Shown: piece after piece, positions 42,126 through 50,432 of the stretch
How the letters are laid out: the number at the start of each line of letters is the position of its first letter
How positions within the stretch are numbered: position 1 is the stretch's first letter
From: Planctomycetota bacterium
GTDB lineage: Bacteria; Planctomycetota; Planctomycetia; Gemmatales; Gemmataceae
Length of the DNA stretch: 64,000 nt
Assembly: GCA_021413735.1 (NCBI GenBank)
Contig: JAIOPV010000250.1
Location: 1 to 64,000, forward strand
Reading direction: 5' to 3'
Position numbers and translations under genes: made by a program
Notes under the pieces: generated by a model
The model's input: the letters and a program-made list of their open reading frames with translations, nothing else
What the model was told of the DNA's origin: nothing
Databases searched by the model: none

Positions 42126-43351
42126 CCCAGGCGTTAATCCAGAGTTTCCGCAACCTCCTCTCCCATGATCCTCATGCCGCATATCGCCTGGGCGTTATGG
42201 ATTGCATCGAACTTGCCGAGGAATTCGCCACCCAACCTGTTGACGCGGCAACTGACGGAAACGAAAGCAACTTATCATTTTGCGCACGCCCGCAAGATGA
42301 TCGGATGCCCGAACCGGAAATGACCGACCCGCTGGAATCCCTAGCCCTGGAAGCTGCGAAGCGCCGCCTGGACCATCACGACTACCCGGACCTGGAAGCC
42401 AAGTACAGCCACCTATACGCCACCGCTCATCTCATCTATTCCGCCTTCCTGTTCCTCCGCGAAAAGGGCTATGTGAAAGCTCCCATGCAGCAGGCGGTTG
42501 ATGAGAAGCTCGATACCAGCCGCAAGACGGCCCCCTGGTCTATTGCTTGCGAAGATTCTGGCCTCCTACATCTGTCGAGTGATGGACCAAAAACGGTGAC
42601 GTTGAATAGGAACAGCGCTAACGCGGGGCCGAAGTCTACCGTTGTCGGCTATGTCGAGTTTACCCCGGATGGGCCGAAGGTGGTCAAGCTACCGACTGAA
42701 TCTCCGGATGCCTGCCAGGACGAGGGCTGCACGCATTACGGCAACGCCATCAAGTGCGAGCCGAAGCCGGGCGGCTGCATTGCCACCGTGCCGGCGAGTG
42801 AATCTCCGGATGTCGTGCAGCGAGTGGCGCAGGCAATGCTTGCCATTTTTCATGAAGATAGCCAGGCGCGGTTCTGGGTACACGCGATGCGCTACCATCT
42901 AGCGACCGCAGCGGTGGAAGAGATGCGCCGTAGTGAGATTCGATTTACCAATGTGGGTGCGTCTGGTAACGCAGGCTGTCATGACAGTCGGGAGGGTTCG
43001 ATTCCCTCCCCCCGCTCCACCTTTATGGGAGAGGTCGAGGCCGACACATCGCATTCGTCAGCAACCGGCCCCAAGGGTGACAATCTTGCCTCTCCTGCCA
43101 TCCAACAGCCGGACTCCATGGACTGGCGAACCATGGAGCGTGCCGAGCAATATCCGGTCAAGAACATGCTGCTTTCGGCCTCATCTGGCGATATCGGCAA
43201 GGCGATATCAGAACAGCCGGTTGATTGCCGAGCGGCGTTTGAGAAGTGGTTTGCTGGTGGCTTCCCTGGCGAGACTGAGATTGTTGAAGATGAGGTAACG
43301 CGCGGCATGTGGCAGGCGTGGGAAGCTGCATGGGGGTTGATATGGAAGTAA
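42122..43351 (+). CDS. Phage-type hypothetical protein with internal tRNA-like segment
   Basis: This 409-residue ORF has a phage-like N-terminal half (LESLALEAAKRRLDHHDYPD). It ends in CRAAFEKWFAGGF...MWQAWEAAW, a tail shared by many phage early proteins. The middle crosses a tRNA-like sequence (42953-43019) that is read as ASGNAGCHDSREGSIPSPRS. The N- and C-terminal parts could be two genes joined by that insertion. ATG at 42122 overlaps the previous stop. Confidence 0.5.
   Translation: MTQALIQSFRNLLSHDPHAAYRLGVMDCIELAEEFATQPVDAATDGNESNLSFCARPQDDRMPEPEMTDPLESLALEAAKRRLDHHDYPDLEAKYSHLYATAHLIYSAFLFLREKGYVKAPMQQAVDEKLDTSRKTAPWSIACEDSGLLHLSSDGPKTVTLNRNSANAGPKSTVVGYVEFTPDGPKVVKLPTESPDACQDEGCTHYGNAIKCEPKPGGCIATVPASESPDVVQRVAQAMLAIFHEDSQARFWVHAMRYHLATAAVEEMRRSEIRFTNVGASGNAGCHDSREGSIPSPRSTFMGEVEADTSHSSATGPKGDNLASPAIQQPDSMDWRTMERAEQYPVKNMLLSASSGDIGKAISEQPVDCRAAFEKWFAGGFPGETEIVEDEVTRGMWQAWEAAWGLIWK
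42953..43019 (+). tRNA. tRNA-like element, possible tRNA-Met (CAT), degenerate
   Basis: A T-arm GAGGG-TTCGATT-CCCTC is followed by CCCCCGC-T-CCA, which pairs mostly with GTGGGTG at the 5' end. A short D-arm (GCG-TCTGGTAA-CGC) and an anticodon-like arm GGCTG-TCATGA-CAGTC with CAT follow. The anticodon loop has 6 bases, the variable loop 2 and the total is 67 bases, shorter than a normal tRNA. It is therefore a degenerate or unusual tRNA, and it lies inside an ORF. Confidence 0.45.
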
Positions 43352-43497
43352 GCACCGCACAGGAAGTCATCGAAACCGCCGCGAAGGCCCATTTCTTTGA
43401 CCGGCTTATAGCGAAGTACGGTCAGGCTGGCGTGCTCGCGCTGCTGGAGGCTGAGCCGGAGCAGGAAGCGTCGCCCAAACGGTCGATTGACAAATGA
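43342..43497 (+). CDS. Small hypothetical protein
   Basis: This 51-residue protein (MEVSTAQEVIETAAKAHFFD) is helical. ATG at 43342 follows GGGGTTGAT; 43330 is an alternative start. It overlaps the tail of the previous gene. Confidence 0.45.
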   Translation: MEVSTAQEVIETAAKAHFFDRLIAKYGQAGVLALLEAEPEQEASPKRSIDK

Positions 43498-43577
43498 CGG
43501 CGTTGGCTTACAGTTCGGGCTACAGGGGCGTTGACGCGCCGCCTGCAACCCTGACCACAACCGTGATGGAGCACGAC

Positions 43578-44342
43578 ATGGGTGACACCCTTCTACTACC
43601 ACCAGACACAAAAGCAATCCCCTTGAACAAAGGTCACATCGCTCTTGTTGACGCCGACGACTACGACTGCCTTTCGCAATGGAAGTGGCACATCTCGGCG
43701 AAGGGCTACGCCAGGCGGACGGTGATCATCGACGGCAAATCCCGTGGCATTTCTATGCACCGGCAGATCATGAACACGCCCGATGGGATGTTCACCGACC
43801 ACATTGATGGCGACAAGTTGAACAACCGTCGCTCCAACCTCCGCATCTGCACACCGGAGCAGAACGGCTTCAACCTCGGGCCACGGCGTGGCACCCGCAG
43901 CCAGTACAAAGGCGTCACCTGGCATAAGCGCAGCGGCAAGTGGCAGGCCCGCGTGAAATTCGAGAATCAGATTCTTCACCTGGGCCTGTTCGAGAACGAG
44001 ATCGACGCCGCAGCCGCGTACAACGAGTGCGCCCTACGCTGTTTCGGGGATTTCGCTCGCCTGAACCCCGTTCCCGAGGGGTGGGTCATCACCACCCGCA
44101 ACGTCCCAAAGAGGTTCAATAACATTCGAATCGGCAAGCAAGGCCGGGGGTTCAGCTCCCAGTACAAGGGCGTTGCTCGCGTCGGTAACCGCTGGGTGGC
44201 CCGCATCAAGACCGAGGGAACCATCCGCCACCTCGGCACCTTCGACTCCGAGGACCGGGCGGCCTTGGCTTACAACGCAGCCGCTCGCGAGGCTTGGGGC
44301 GAAATTGCTTGGCTCAACCCTGTTGCTTGCCTCTCCGCATGA
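43578..44342 (+). CDS. HNH homing-type endonuclease with two AP2 domains
   Basis: This 254-residue protein starts AIPLNKGHIALVDADDYDCL then SQWKWH. The HNH core is ISMHRQIMNTPDGMFTDHIDGDKLNNRRSNLRICT. Two AP2 DNA-binding domains follow: SQYKGVTWHKRSGKWQARVKF and SQYKGVARVGNRWVARIKT, each ending in a FE/DSEDRAALAYN-type helix. Duplicated AP2 units are less common than one. ATG at 43578 has GGAG 7 bases upstream; the tracked start at 43494 overlaps the previous gene. Confidence 0.9.
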   Translation: MGDTLLLPPDTKAIPLNKGHIALVDADDYDCLSQWKWHISAKGYARRTVIIDGKSRGISMHRQIMNTPDGMFTDHIDGDKLNNRRSNLRICTPEQNGFNLGPRRGTRSQYKGVTWHKRSGKWQARVKFENQILHLGLFENEIDAAAAYNECALRCFGDFARLNPVPEGWVITTRNVPKRFNNIRIGKQGRGFSSQYKGVARVGNRWVARIKTEGTIRHLGTFDSEDRAALAYNAAAREAWGEIAWLNPVACLSA

Positions 44343-44623
44343 CCGGCGATCCCATCCTCTCTCGCATCAAGCTGGGCATGTCTCCTTCGGTGGGTAAACA
44401 GGCGGTGGACCAGGCGGTTCAGGCGAAACAACTCCTCCTAAAGCGATTTGGCCGGGCAGATTCTGCGTGGCTGGAAACGGTTCACGATGATTCCGGGCGC
44501 CGGGGTTTGGACGTTGTTTTTGAGGAAGGCAACGGCGAGGCGAGGGCTTGGGCGGAGAAGGTTCGGGATGCGGCATCGAAAGTGTGGGGGCAGGTGAAGC
44601 GAGCCGGGAAGTCCAGGGCATGA
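44339..44623 (+). CDS. Small hypothetical protein, tandem paralogue 1
   Basis: This 94-residue protein (MTGDPILSRIKLGMSPSVGK) shares SPSVGKQAVDQAVQ and the RGLDVVFEEGNGEARAWAEKV pattern with the next gene. Both are coupled by ATGA overlaps. Function is unknown. Confidence 0.55.
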   Translation: MTGDPILSRIKLGMSPSVGKQAVDQAVQAKQLLLKRFGRADSAWLETVHDDSGRRGLDVVFEEGNGEARAWAEKVRDAASKVWGQVKRAGKSRA

Positions 44624-44901
44624 CCCGGACGATTCGCGTGTCCCTCGGTGTATCTCCGCTTTCTGGGAAGCAAGCAGTCGATTCGACGCAGCGGTTCAAG
44701 GAGCAGCTTTGCGTGCTGCATCCGAAGCCGAGAGGGGTAACGCTGCTGACCGTCGAGGATCGTGAACGGCAAAGCCGGGGAGTGGAAGTGCTGTATGACG
44801 CAGACGACCAGGGAGCAGTGGAATGGGTGAGGGAAGCAGAACGAGTGGCAGGAGAGTTATGGGTGAAGCTGGCGGAGAGACGGAAGGGAGTCGTCAGGTG
44901 A
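44620..44901 (+). CDS. Small hypothetical protein, tandem paralogue 2
   Basis: This 93-residue protein (MTRTIRVSLGVSPLSGKQAV) aligns with the previous gene through SGKQAVD and RGVEVLYDADDQGAVEWVREAE. It is probably a tandem duplicate that has diverged. Function is unknown. Confidence 0.55.
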   Translation: MTRTIRVSLGVSPLSGKQAVDSTQRFKEQLCVLHPKPRGVTLLTVEDRERQSRGVEVLYDADDQGAVEWVREAERVAGELWVKLAERRKGVVR

Positions 44902-45023
44902 GGGCGTCCCGGCTTCGCCGTCGCGTGCTCTCGGGCTTCGGTCCTGCGGACGCCTTCGGCCCCTGCCGCCCGCTGACGCAAGAGAAATAAGCAACAGGGC
45001 GAGAGCCCGGAAAGAGAGGTGAC

Positions 45024-45539
45024 ATGTGGTTACTGAAGCGTAAAGACCTGACAACAAGCGAGGCCGTCAAAATCCTCGCTCACGCTGGCGGCGGGTCAGC
45101 GAAAGGGAAGGTAGAGTATCGGGGTCGTGAGTACGTCGTGCAGGTGACGTTGGACGAGAAGCCGACGCCCGAACCGGTTCTGCCGCGATCCTTCTCGATC
45201 ATGACCCTGTCGAGCGAACTCGAGCACCTTCTGCTTGGCAAGCACGACCTTGGCCACATCGAATCGCTCCCCTGGCTGACCCTTCCCTCTGGCTACTCGT
45301 TCAAGGTCACCTTCCCCTTCGCCGGAGCGGCAGCGCGATTCCGCGTCTGCAAAACAGACCATCCAGACCGGGACGTCAGCGTGTACCTCGACACGAAAGA
45401 CGTGCTCGGGCACGTAGGCTCCCCGTACTGGGAGGCCTATCCGATCGGCGGGGACACCATGCGGTTCGGCTTGGCGGAGGGCAAGGAGTTGATCGACGCC
45501 ATCGTCGAAGAGTTGGAGAATGGGAGGGTGGACGAATGA
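45024..45539 (+). CDS. Hypothetical protein
   Basis: This 171-residue protein (MWLLKRKDLTTSEAVKILAH) is preceded by AGAGAGGTGAC. It is soluble, with no recognised domain, and coupled by ATGA to the next gene. Confidence 0.55.
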   Translation: MWLLKRKDLTTSEAVKILAHAGGGSAKGKVEYRGREYVVQVTLDEKPTPEPVLPRSFSIMTLSSELEHLLLGKHDLGHIESLPWLTLPSGYSFKVTFPFAGAAARFRVCKTDHPDRDVSVYLDTKDVLGHVGSPYWEAYPIGGDTMRFGLAEGKELIDAIVEELENGRVDE

Positions 45540-45775
45540 CCGACACGTCCACCGCGCCCGAACCCCGCGACCTTACCGTCGAAAACGCACTCTTGCGAGG
45601 TAGCCTTTACCTTTCCACCCGTGCCCTTAAAGATTACCACGACAGCAAGCACACACCCACCGACGACGGCAGGCTGCAACTCACCGTTCCCGAATCGTTG
45701 CGAGAGAAGGCCGGAGACGCGATCGCCAGGGCGAATAACCTGCTGCGGGACGACGGACCGGGGAAGCCACGATGA
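45536..45775 (+). CDS. Small hypothetical protein
   Basis: This 79-residue protein (MTDTSTAPEPRDLTVENALL) overlaps the previous stop and the start of the ASCH gene (ATGA). It has a helical C-terminus and no recognised domain. Confidence 0.55.
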   Translation: MTDTSTAPEPRDLTVENALLRGSLYLSTRALKDYHDSKHTPTDDGRLQLTVPESLREKAGDAIARANNLLRDDGPGKPR

Positions 45776-46128
45776 AAGCGCTGAGCATCCGGCAGCCGTG
45801 GGCGTGGCTCATCGCGAACGGTTACAAGCCCTACGAGAACCGCTCGTGGAACACCAAGTTCCGCGGCGAATTCCTGATTCACGCGAGCCAGCAATTCGAT
45901 CGGGCCGGGTACGACTGGGTTCGTCAAGCCTTCCCCGATCTTCCTCTGCCCAAGCCGCAGGACTTTCCTCGCGGCGGAATCGTCGGCAAGGGAGTGCTCG
46001 CGGACGTCGTGACCGCCAGTTCGTCCCCGTGGTTCTTCGGCCCCCTCGGCTTCTGCATCCCGCGTGCGGAACCGCTCCCATTCCATCCCTGCAGGGGAAA
46101 GCTGGGGTTCTTCGAGGCCGCGCCATGA
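45772..46128 (+). CDS. ASCH domain protein
   Basis: This 118-residue protein opens MKALSIRQPWAWLIANGYKP then YENRSW and has GEFLIHA and GGIVGKGVLADVV, the core of the ASCH fold, a beta-barrel related to PUA domains. ASCH proteins bind RNA or act as amidohydrolases. It is coupled to both neighbours. Confidence 0.85.
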   Translation: MKALSIRQPWAWLIANGYKPYENRSWNTKFRGEFLIHASQQFDRAGYDWVRQAFPDLPLPKPQDFPRGGIVGKGVLADVVTASSSPWFFGPLGFCIPRAEPLPFHPCRGKLGFFEAAP

Positions 46129-46637
46129 CCGCGCTGCCGCTCGAACAGAACGCCGTCATCTCCGCGTGCGGGAAGTACCGCTACGTCTTGACCCGCCAGG
46201 TCGGACCCGGTGTGCGGACCGCCACGTTCATCATGCTGAACCCTTCGACCGCAGATGCAATGCAGGACGACCCCACGATCCGCCGCTGCATCGGCTTTGC
46301 TCAGCGGTGGGGATGCGGCCGATTGGCCGTGCTGAACCTGTTCGCCTTCCGGGCGACTGATCCGGCGGACCTGAAGCGGGCAGAGGAGCCCGTGGGGCCG
46401 GACAACCGGGCCTGGTTCGACCAGACGCTGCTCGGCGATCTCAGCACGGGACCCGTCGTGTGTGGCTGGGGTGTCCACGGCGAGCACCGGGACCAGGACT
46501 TGGCCGTGCTCGAATGGCTGAAGGCATTTGGTACCGAACCGCTCGCCCTCGGCCTGACGAAGGACGGCCATCCACGCCACCCGCTCTACGTGCCGTACGC
46601 CGCTGTGCTGGTGCCGTTCACGGGGCGGAAGCCATGA
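46125..46637 (+). CDS. DUF1643 family protein
   Basis: This 170-residue protein has TATFIMLNPSTADAMQDDPT and RRCIGFAQRWGCGRLAVLNLFAFRATDPADL, the conserved core of DUF1643. The family is common in phages and mobile elements, with no known activity. ATG at 46125 overlaps the ASCH stop; the long tracked ORF is read in a non-coding frame upstream. Confidence 0.8.
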   Translation: MTALPLEQNAVISACGKYRYVLTRQVGPGVRTATFIMLNPSTADAMQDDPTIRRCIGFAQRWGCGRLAVLNLFAFRATDPADLKRAEEPVGPDNRAWFDQTLLGDLSTGPVVCGWGVHGEHRDQDLAVLEWLKAFGTEPLALGLTKDGHPRHPLYVPYAAVLVPFTGRKP

Positions 46638-46647
46638 CTCGCTTGAG

Positions 46648-47172
46648 TTACTTGGTGTCGGGCACGACAGCCAGGACGAGGTCGTGAATGTACTGATACA
46701 CGTAATCCCGGTAGTGTTCGTACATCGCGAGGGCCTTAGCGGGAAGCTTCCCGCCATGTTTGACAGTGTTATTGTGGTCGCGTAGCTCGTCGATCTTGGC
46801 GAAGTTTTTCACCTTGGTCAGGTCGGCCTTCAGGTCGTCGGCGAAAACCTTCTTAAGCTGATCGATTTTGTAGCATTTCTTGACCTTGTTCTCGGAGTAG
46901 CGGTGCCTGAGGGCTTGCTTGGAAGAGTTTTCGACCACGCGGTAAAGGCCGACGAGGAGGAGTTTTCCGACGAGTTCTTCGGCCTCATCAAGGAAGTGGT
47001 TGTCAGAGCCGAGGTCTTCGAGTTGTTCTCCCTCGGCATCTTTGGCGAGACGGTTGATGAGCGCCCGCTCGTGATTGAGTCCGGACAGCATCGTCTCGCG
47101 GATGCGCTCCAGGCTTTCCACCTCGAACCGGGTCAGCTCCGCCGCCGCGTGGGCGATCATTTCCTTCGCCAT
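46648..47172 (-). CDS. HEPN-like helical protein
   Basis: This 174-residue all-helical protein has a C-terminal LRDHNNTVKHGGKL motif, a possible version of the HEPN R-x-His element. It sits opposite to its neighbours with its own promoter. HEPN proteins often act as RNases in toxin-antitoxin or abortive systems, but I see no partner and the motif match is partial. Confidence 0.5.
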   Translation of the reverse strand: MAKEMIAHAAAELTRFEVESLERIRETMLSGLNHERALINRLAKDAEGEQLEDLGSDNHFLDEAEELVGKLLLVGLYRVVENSSKQALRHRYSENKVKKCYKIDQLKKVFADDLKADLTKVKNFAKIDELRDHNNTVKHGGKLPAKALAMYEHYRDYVYQYIHDLVLAVVPDTK

Positions 47173-47241
47173 CGTTCGCCTCCAGAAAACACGACCATCT
47201 TTGTCGTCTTAGTAATCCAAGGCAACTTCGCCTCACCTAAT

Positions 47242-47270
47242 AGTATAGCAAAGACGTAAGGTGTGACCAA
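47242..47270 (-). promoter_or_regulatory. Promoter of HEPN-like gene
   Basis: On the minus strand TTGGTC and TATACT are spaced 17 bases, a good sigma-70 type match, 70 bases from the start of the gene at 46648-47172. Confidence 0.55.
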
Positions 47271-47551
47271 AGTGTTGGCCAGAAGTGCATAATCAATCAG
47301 ATTTTGCGATATTCGGCTGCTTTTCGGCCACCGTCAGTGACTGTCCACCTCCACTCCGAAGCGTTCTGTCCAGCCCAATATTTTTACCAATTAACGAATC
47401 CTGGCATCTCCCTCCGGCCCGCGACGGGGTTCGGGTCGTCATTCGACCGCCCGCCACGATTACTCCCCAGCCCCGGCAGGAAGACACGGATGCTCAAGGG
47501 GCGTTACCCCGCCTGCCGATAACTCCCATCCCGCCACCAGGAGTCACCCGG
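47271..47551. other. Divergent non-coding region
   Basis: About 280 bases separate the HEPN promoter from the zinc-ribbon gene at 47552. The first half is AT-rich; the second half has GC-rich stem candidates (CCCCGGCAGG / CCCCGCCTGCC near 47470-47520) in front of an AGGAG site. No ORF is convincing. Confidence 0.4.
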
Positions 47552-47737
47552 ATGTCGCCGTTCGAACGCCCCGATCGCTGCTGCCCGAAGTGCAACCACC
47601 ACCGCTACCTGTTTCGGGCAAGGCGAACCGTCGAAGAGGGGAAGTTCACGGAAACCAAATACCGGTGTCGGGCGTGTTCGCACGAGTGGTGGGAACGAAT
47701 CCCGGCCCCGCCGAAGAAGGCCGATGACGCGGCGTGA
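47552..47737 (+). CDS. Small zinc-ribbon protein
   Basis: This 61-residue protein has CCPKCNHHRYLF and YRCRACSHEWWE, a TFIIS-like four-Cys zinc ribbon. AGGAG lies 10 bases before the ATG; the tracked start is rejected. Function is unknown. Confidence 0.65.
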   Translation: MSPFERPDRCCPKCNHHRYLFRARRTVEEGKFTETKYRCRACSHEWWERIPAPPKKADDAA

Positions 47738-47752
47738 CAGGGCTCGGCGGCC

Positions 47753-48493
47753 TCACATCCCGAAGGTGACGCCGCCGGCGGTCAATACGGCGAGGTCGTA
47801 GGTGCGGCTGATCGGAACCCGAGGCACTTTCAGTTCCTCGCACTTGTCGTGACACACTTCAATAAGGCGTACACCGAAGGCCTTCGCTTGCGCGGTGGTG
47901 ACCACGCCGATGTCTTGCTCTTTGCGCTTGACGACGAGCTTTTCGATCTCCGGATCTGCACGCAAACTTTTGAACCGCTTGTCTGTGTCTCCAGTCAGAC
48001 CATCGACCAGCAATGGCGTGCCCATCAGATGTGCCCCGCCATGCTCCTGCGGGCGGTTGTTACCGTGCTGACCGAGCGTCCCGTTGCCCCTCAGGATGAA
48101 CTCGCGATGTCGCCTCCGAAACTCGCCGCCATCGAACGAGTGAAAGAGTAGTTGAAAGACGATCTCGCCCGGCTTTACTGGGAGGTCTGTTACGTTGTAT
48201 GCCTTGCGGTAGTCGGCGAACCCCTTGATCAGCACACCTTCAAATGCTCCCAAAGACTCGGCTGAGAAGGGGTGGGCAGCGAAGTGCGTCTGCATGAGTT
48301 GGTAAACATCGAACCGCACGTTGTCGGTGTGCGGCTCGAGTTGCCTGACCCCGTGCGCGGCGGTCCCGATCGCGGTGTTCCCCACTTTGAACAGCTTCGT
48401 GACGTTATCCTCGACGCCGACCCGTTTCGTGATGCGGCGGTCTGCGACCATGACGACGGAGTCGGCTGTTCTGATCGCGGCGATCAGGGTCAT
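47753..48493 (-). CDS. Ntn-hydrolase (HslV/proteasome beta-like) protein
   Basis: This 246-residue protein begins MTLIAAIRTADSVVMVADRR, with the Thr after Met and the ADRR strand of the Ntn-hydrolase fold; the N-terminal Thr would be the nucleophile after Met removal. Length and C-terminal half differ from HslV, so the substrate is open. ATG at 48493 is used; the tracked ORF extends into other coding. No HslU is visible. Confidence 0.65.
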   Translation of the reverse strand: MTLIAAIRTADSVVMVADRRITKRVGVEDNVTKLFKVGNTAIGTAAHGVRQLEPHTDNVRFDVYQLMQTHFAAHPFSAESLGAFEGVLIKGFADYRKAYNVTDLPVKPGEIVFQLLFHSFDGGEFRRRHREFILRGNGTLGQHGNNRPQEHGGAHLMGTPLLVDGLTGDTDKRFKSLRADPEIEKLVVKRKEQDIGVVTTAQAKAFGVRLIEVCHDKCEELKVPRVPISRTYDLAVLTAGGVTFGM

Positions 48494-48534
48494 GAACGTG
48501 CGCCCCTTATGGTTCGGTGTGTCGGGTAGACGAT

Positions 48535-48915
48535 TCAGGGCGTACCGGCTCCCGTGGCCGTGCCAGCGGCAGCACGCAGGGCGGTTTCCCTCGCGAGGAG
48601 GGCGTTGTAATCCCGTGTAGTGGCAGCCAGGGTTGCCCCCGCTTCCGCCTCGTCCAGTTGCTCCAGATCCTTCCGGTGCTTCTGGAACTCCCGCCACCCG
48701 TGACCGCAGTCCGGGCACGCTTTGCTGGCCGGCGACGTGTCGTGGTTTGCCCCAGCCTTGAGAGCGGCGAGGTGCGCCTTGATCCGGGCGATCTTGGCCT
48801 GGTACTTCGCCTTCTCGGTTTCGACTTCGGCCAAATCCAGATCGTGGACGCTCTTCTCGCTGTCGAGATACCCGGCGTCGCCCCGTTTGCACGTGTCGCA
48901 TCGGTTGACCGGCAT
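48535..48915 (-). CDS. Zinc-hook-like small coiled-coil protein
   Basis: This 126-residue protein has RCDTCKRG at the N-terminus and ACPDCGHGWRE near residue 66, separated by a long helix (EVETEKAKYQAKIARIKAHLAAL). It is preceded by AAGGAGAA. It lies just upstream of the Ntn-hydrolase on the same strand. Function is unknown. Confidence 0.6.
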   Translation of the reverse strand: MPVNRCDTCKRGDAGYLDSEKSVHDLDLAEVETEKAKYQAKIARIKAHLAALKAGANHDTSPASKACPDCGHGWREFQKHRKDLEQLDEAEAGATLAATTRDYNALLARETALRAAAGTATGAGTP

Positions 48916-49125
48916 GCCGCATTCTCCTTGTTGAGTTCGGAACCCGTGATTCTATCTCGCGTCTGATTGCGGGACAAGTGCCTGCGTTCACTTCCTGCCG
49001 CCATCCCCACCTGAACCGATCCGGGGAGACTGCCCGAGCCGTCGCTGTTTACAATCTGCCAGTGCCGTTTCCCTGCGGGAGCCTCCCGGTGTCGGTTGAC
49101 GAGTGCAGGTCGGCACGAGCCCAGG

Positions 49126-49818
49126 TCACCAGGCCGCGTCTCGCCCATTCTTGCGGACGAACTGAACGTAGGAGTGACTCACCCCGAGAAGGCGGCCGAC
49201 GATTCGACTCGACAGCGTCAGGTCAGCCGCCAGGATCTGCTCTCGCAATCTGTCCCTCGCCGCCTTCCCTTTCCGAGGTGGGCGACTACCGCCCGCAGAG
49301 CCCGTGACCCACGACCACGACCGCCCGAACACTATCCCGCTCGCCACCTGACGCGAGACGCCGAACCGTTCCCCGATTTCATCGCACGACAGATGCTCTC
49401 GAAGCGAATAGATGGCCAACGCTTCCTCAGCCGTGAGGATGCAAGTGTGGGACCGCACGCCGGCTTCCCGTTGCAGGCGGTCCCGGCCGTGGATGATATT
49501 CCCACGCGGCGTCGTGTATTCCAGGTTACTGAGCCTGGGATTGTTCCGATCCGAGTCCTTGTGATTAACTTCTTGTCCGTCCGGATAGGGGCCGATGAAG
49601 GTCATCGCCACTAGGGCATGCACGGTGTACTTGTGCTGCTTTGCATCTTTCCATAGGTTCAGAGCCCAGTAACCTTTCCCGTTCACGTATGGTCGCAGCG
49701 TTACGCCGGCTCTTGCGCCTTGGCTGGTCTTCAGCCGCCTGACGGTTCCGAGAATTGAGATTTCGTACAGTTCGTCCCAGCCAACTATTGGCTTCCAATA
49801 CTCAAGCAGCAGTGGCAT
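49126..49818 (-). CDS. HNH homing endonuclease with NUMOD4 and HTH
   Basis: This 230-residue protein has an N-terminal NUMOD4 (WKPIVGWDELYEISILGTVRRL). The HNH core is HALVAMTFIGPYPDGQEVNHKDSDRNNPRLSNLEYTT. A C-terminal recognition helix follows (SLREHLSCDEIGERFGVSRQVASGIVFGR), with a further basic HTH. AAGGAGG precedes ATG at 49818. It is free-standing and a likely mobile gene. Confidence 0.9.
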   Translation of the reverse strand: MPLLLEYWKPIVGWDELYEISILGTVRRLKTSQGARAGVTLRPYVNGKGYWALNLWKDAKQHKYTVHALVAMTFIGPYPDGQEVNHKDSDRNNPRLSNLEYTTPRGNIIHGRDRLQREAGVRSHTCILTAEEALAIYSLREHLSCDEIGERFGVSRQVASGIVFGRSWSWVTGSAGGSRPPRKGKAARDRLREQILAADLTLSSRIVGRLLGVSHSYVQFVRKNGRDAAW

Positions 49819-49846
49819 ACTTGCCTCCTTCCCTTCGACAGGAAGC

Positions 49847-49887
49847 GAGCCTAGCACGACCGCGTAATCCGCGCAACTGCTAGGCTC
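49847..49887 (-). promoter_or_regulatory. Hairpin upstream of HNH gene
   Basis: GAGCCTAGCA pairs perfectly with TGCTAGGCTC around a 21-base loop. On the minus strand it precedes the AAGGAGG site of the HNH gene by about 20 bases. Confidence 0.55.
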
Positions 49888-49996
49888 ATGTGTCGCGATC
49901 CCACATGTGAATCGGTCACAACACCTCCCACTCTGCTGACACGCCAGTTGCCTTTTGATGCACCTTGAATCCGGAGCCGTGCCGCTCAACAAGAAA

Positions 49997-50110
49997 AGCC
50001 GCTTTCCGCAAGGGCGGAAGCCTTCAGCTTTTCCTGTGTGCCCGGCCCAGCGCCACCGGCTTCTGGTTGGTGCTACAAGGCTCGATTGGCGAGCCAGCAA
50101 CCAGAAGGAG
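49997..50110 (+). promoter_or_regulatory. Conserved leader with RTTGG hairpin, copy 2
   Basis: The 5' part folds as AAGC...GCTT around GCTTTCCGC/GCGGAAGC. The 3' part is GGCTCG-ATTGG-CGAGCC, enclosed by an outer stem CTTCTGGTTG/CAACCAGAAG. That outer stem reaches into AGAAGGAG, so it could mask the ribosome site. Copies with matching segments lie at 39045 and 54459. Confidence 0.65.
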
Positions 50111-50117
50111 AAAGATC

Positions 50118-50387
50118 ATGACCAGCCCAGCAATGAAGTTCCGCGACGGATGCCTGCAAGTTGTCGTGTGGAGAAACACGAGCACGAGTGGCCAGACTTA
50201 CTACTCAGCGACGCCTCAACGTAGCTACAAGCAAGGCGATGACACATGGCGTGAGACAGATTCATTGAACGTGGACGACATCCTCCAGATGGCCGAACTT
50301 CTTCGCGAGGCTTACGCCTGGATCAAGAACCAGAAGCGAGCCGACGCCAAGGGCCGGAAGGAATCCGACCAGGTCACGGCGAAGTAA
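50118..50387 (+). CDS. Small hypothetical phage/plasmid protein
   Basis: This 89-residue protein (MTSPAMKFRDGCLQVVVWRN) contains TYYSATPQRSYKQGDDTWRE then TDSLNVDDILQMAELLREAYAWI, a pattern seen in phages and plasmids. ATG at 50118 follows AGAAGGAG. Function is unknown. Confidence 0.65.
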   Translation: MTSPAMKFRDGCLQVVVWRNTSTSGQTYYSATPQRSYKQGDDTWRETDSLNVDDILQMAELLREAYAWIKNQKRADAKGRKESDQVTAK

Positions 50388-50396
50388 CCATCAATC

Positions 50397-50425
50397 GGGG
50401 CGGGCTTCGGCTCGCCCCCAGGAGG
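50397..50425 (+). promoter_or_regulatory. Hairpin touching ribosome site
   Basis: GGGGCGGGC-TTCG-GCTCGCCCC (one G-U pair) is followed after one base by AGGAGG of the gene at 50433. This is the same hairpin-plus-ribosome-site layout as elsewhere in the element. Confidence 0.55.
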
Positions 50426-50432
50426 CTTCGTC

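Noticed and set aside
42953-43019. Normal, fully functional tRNA
   Set aside because: Anticodon loop has 6 bases, variable loop 2 bases and the total length is 67; kept only as tRNA-like.
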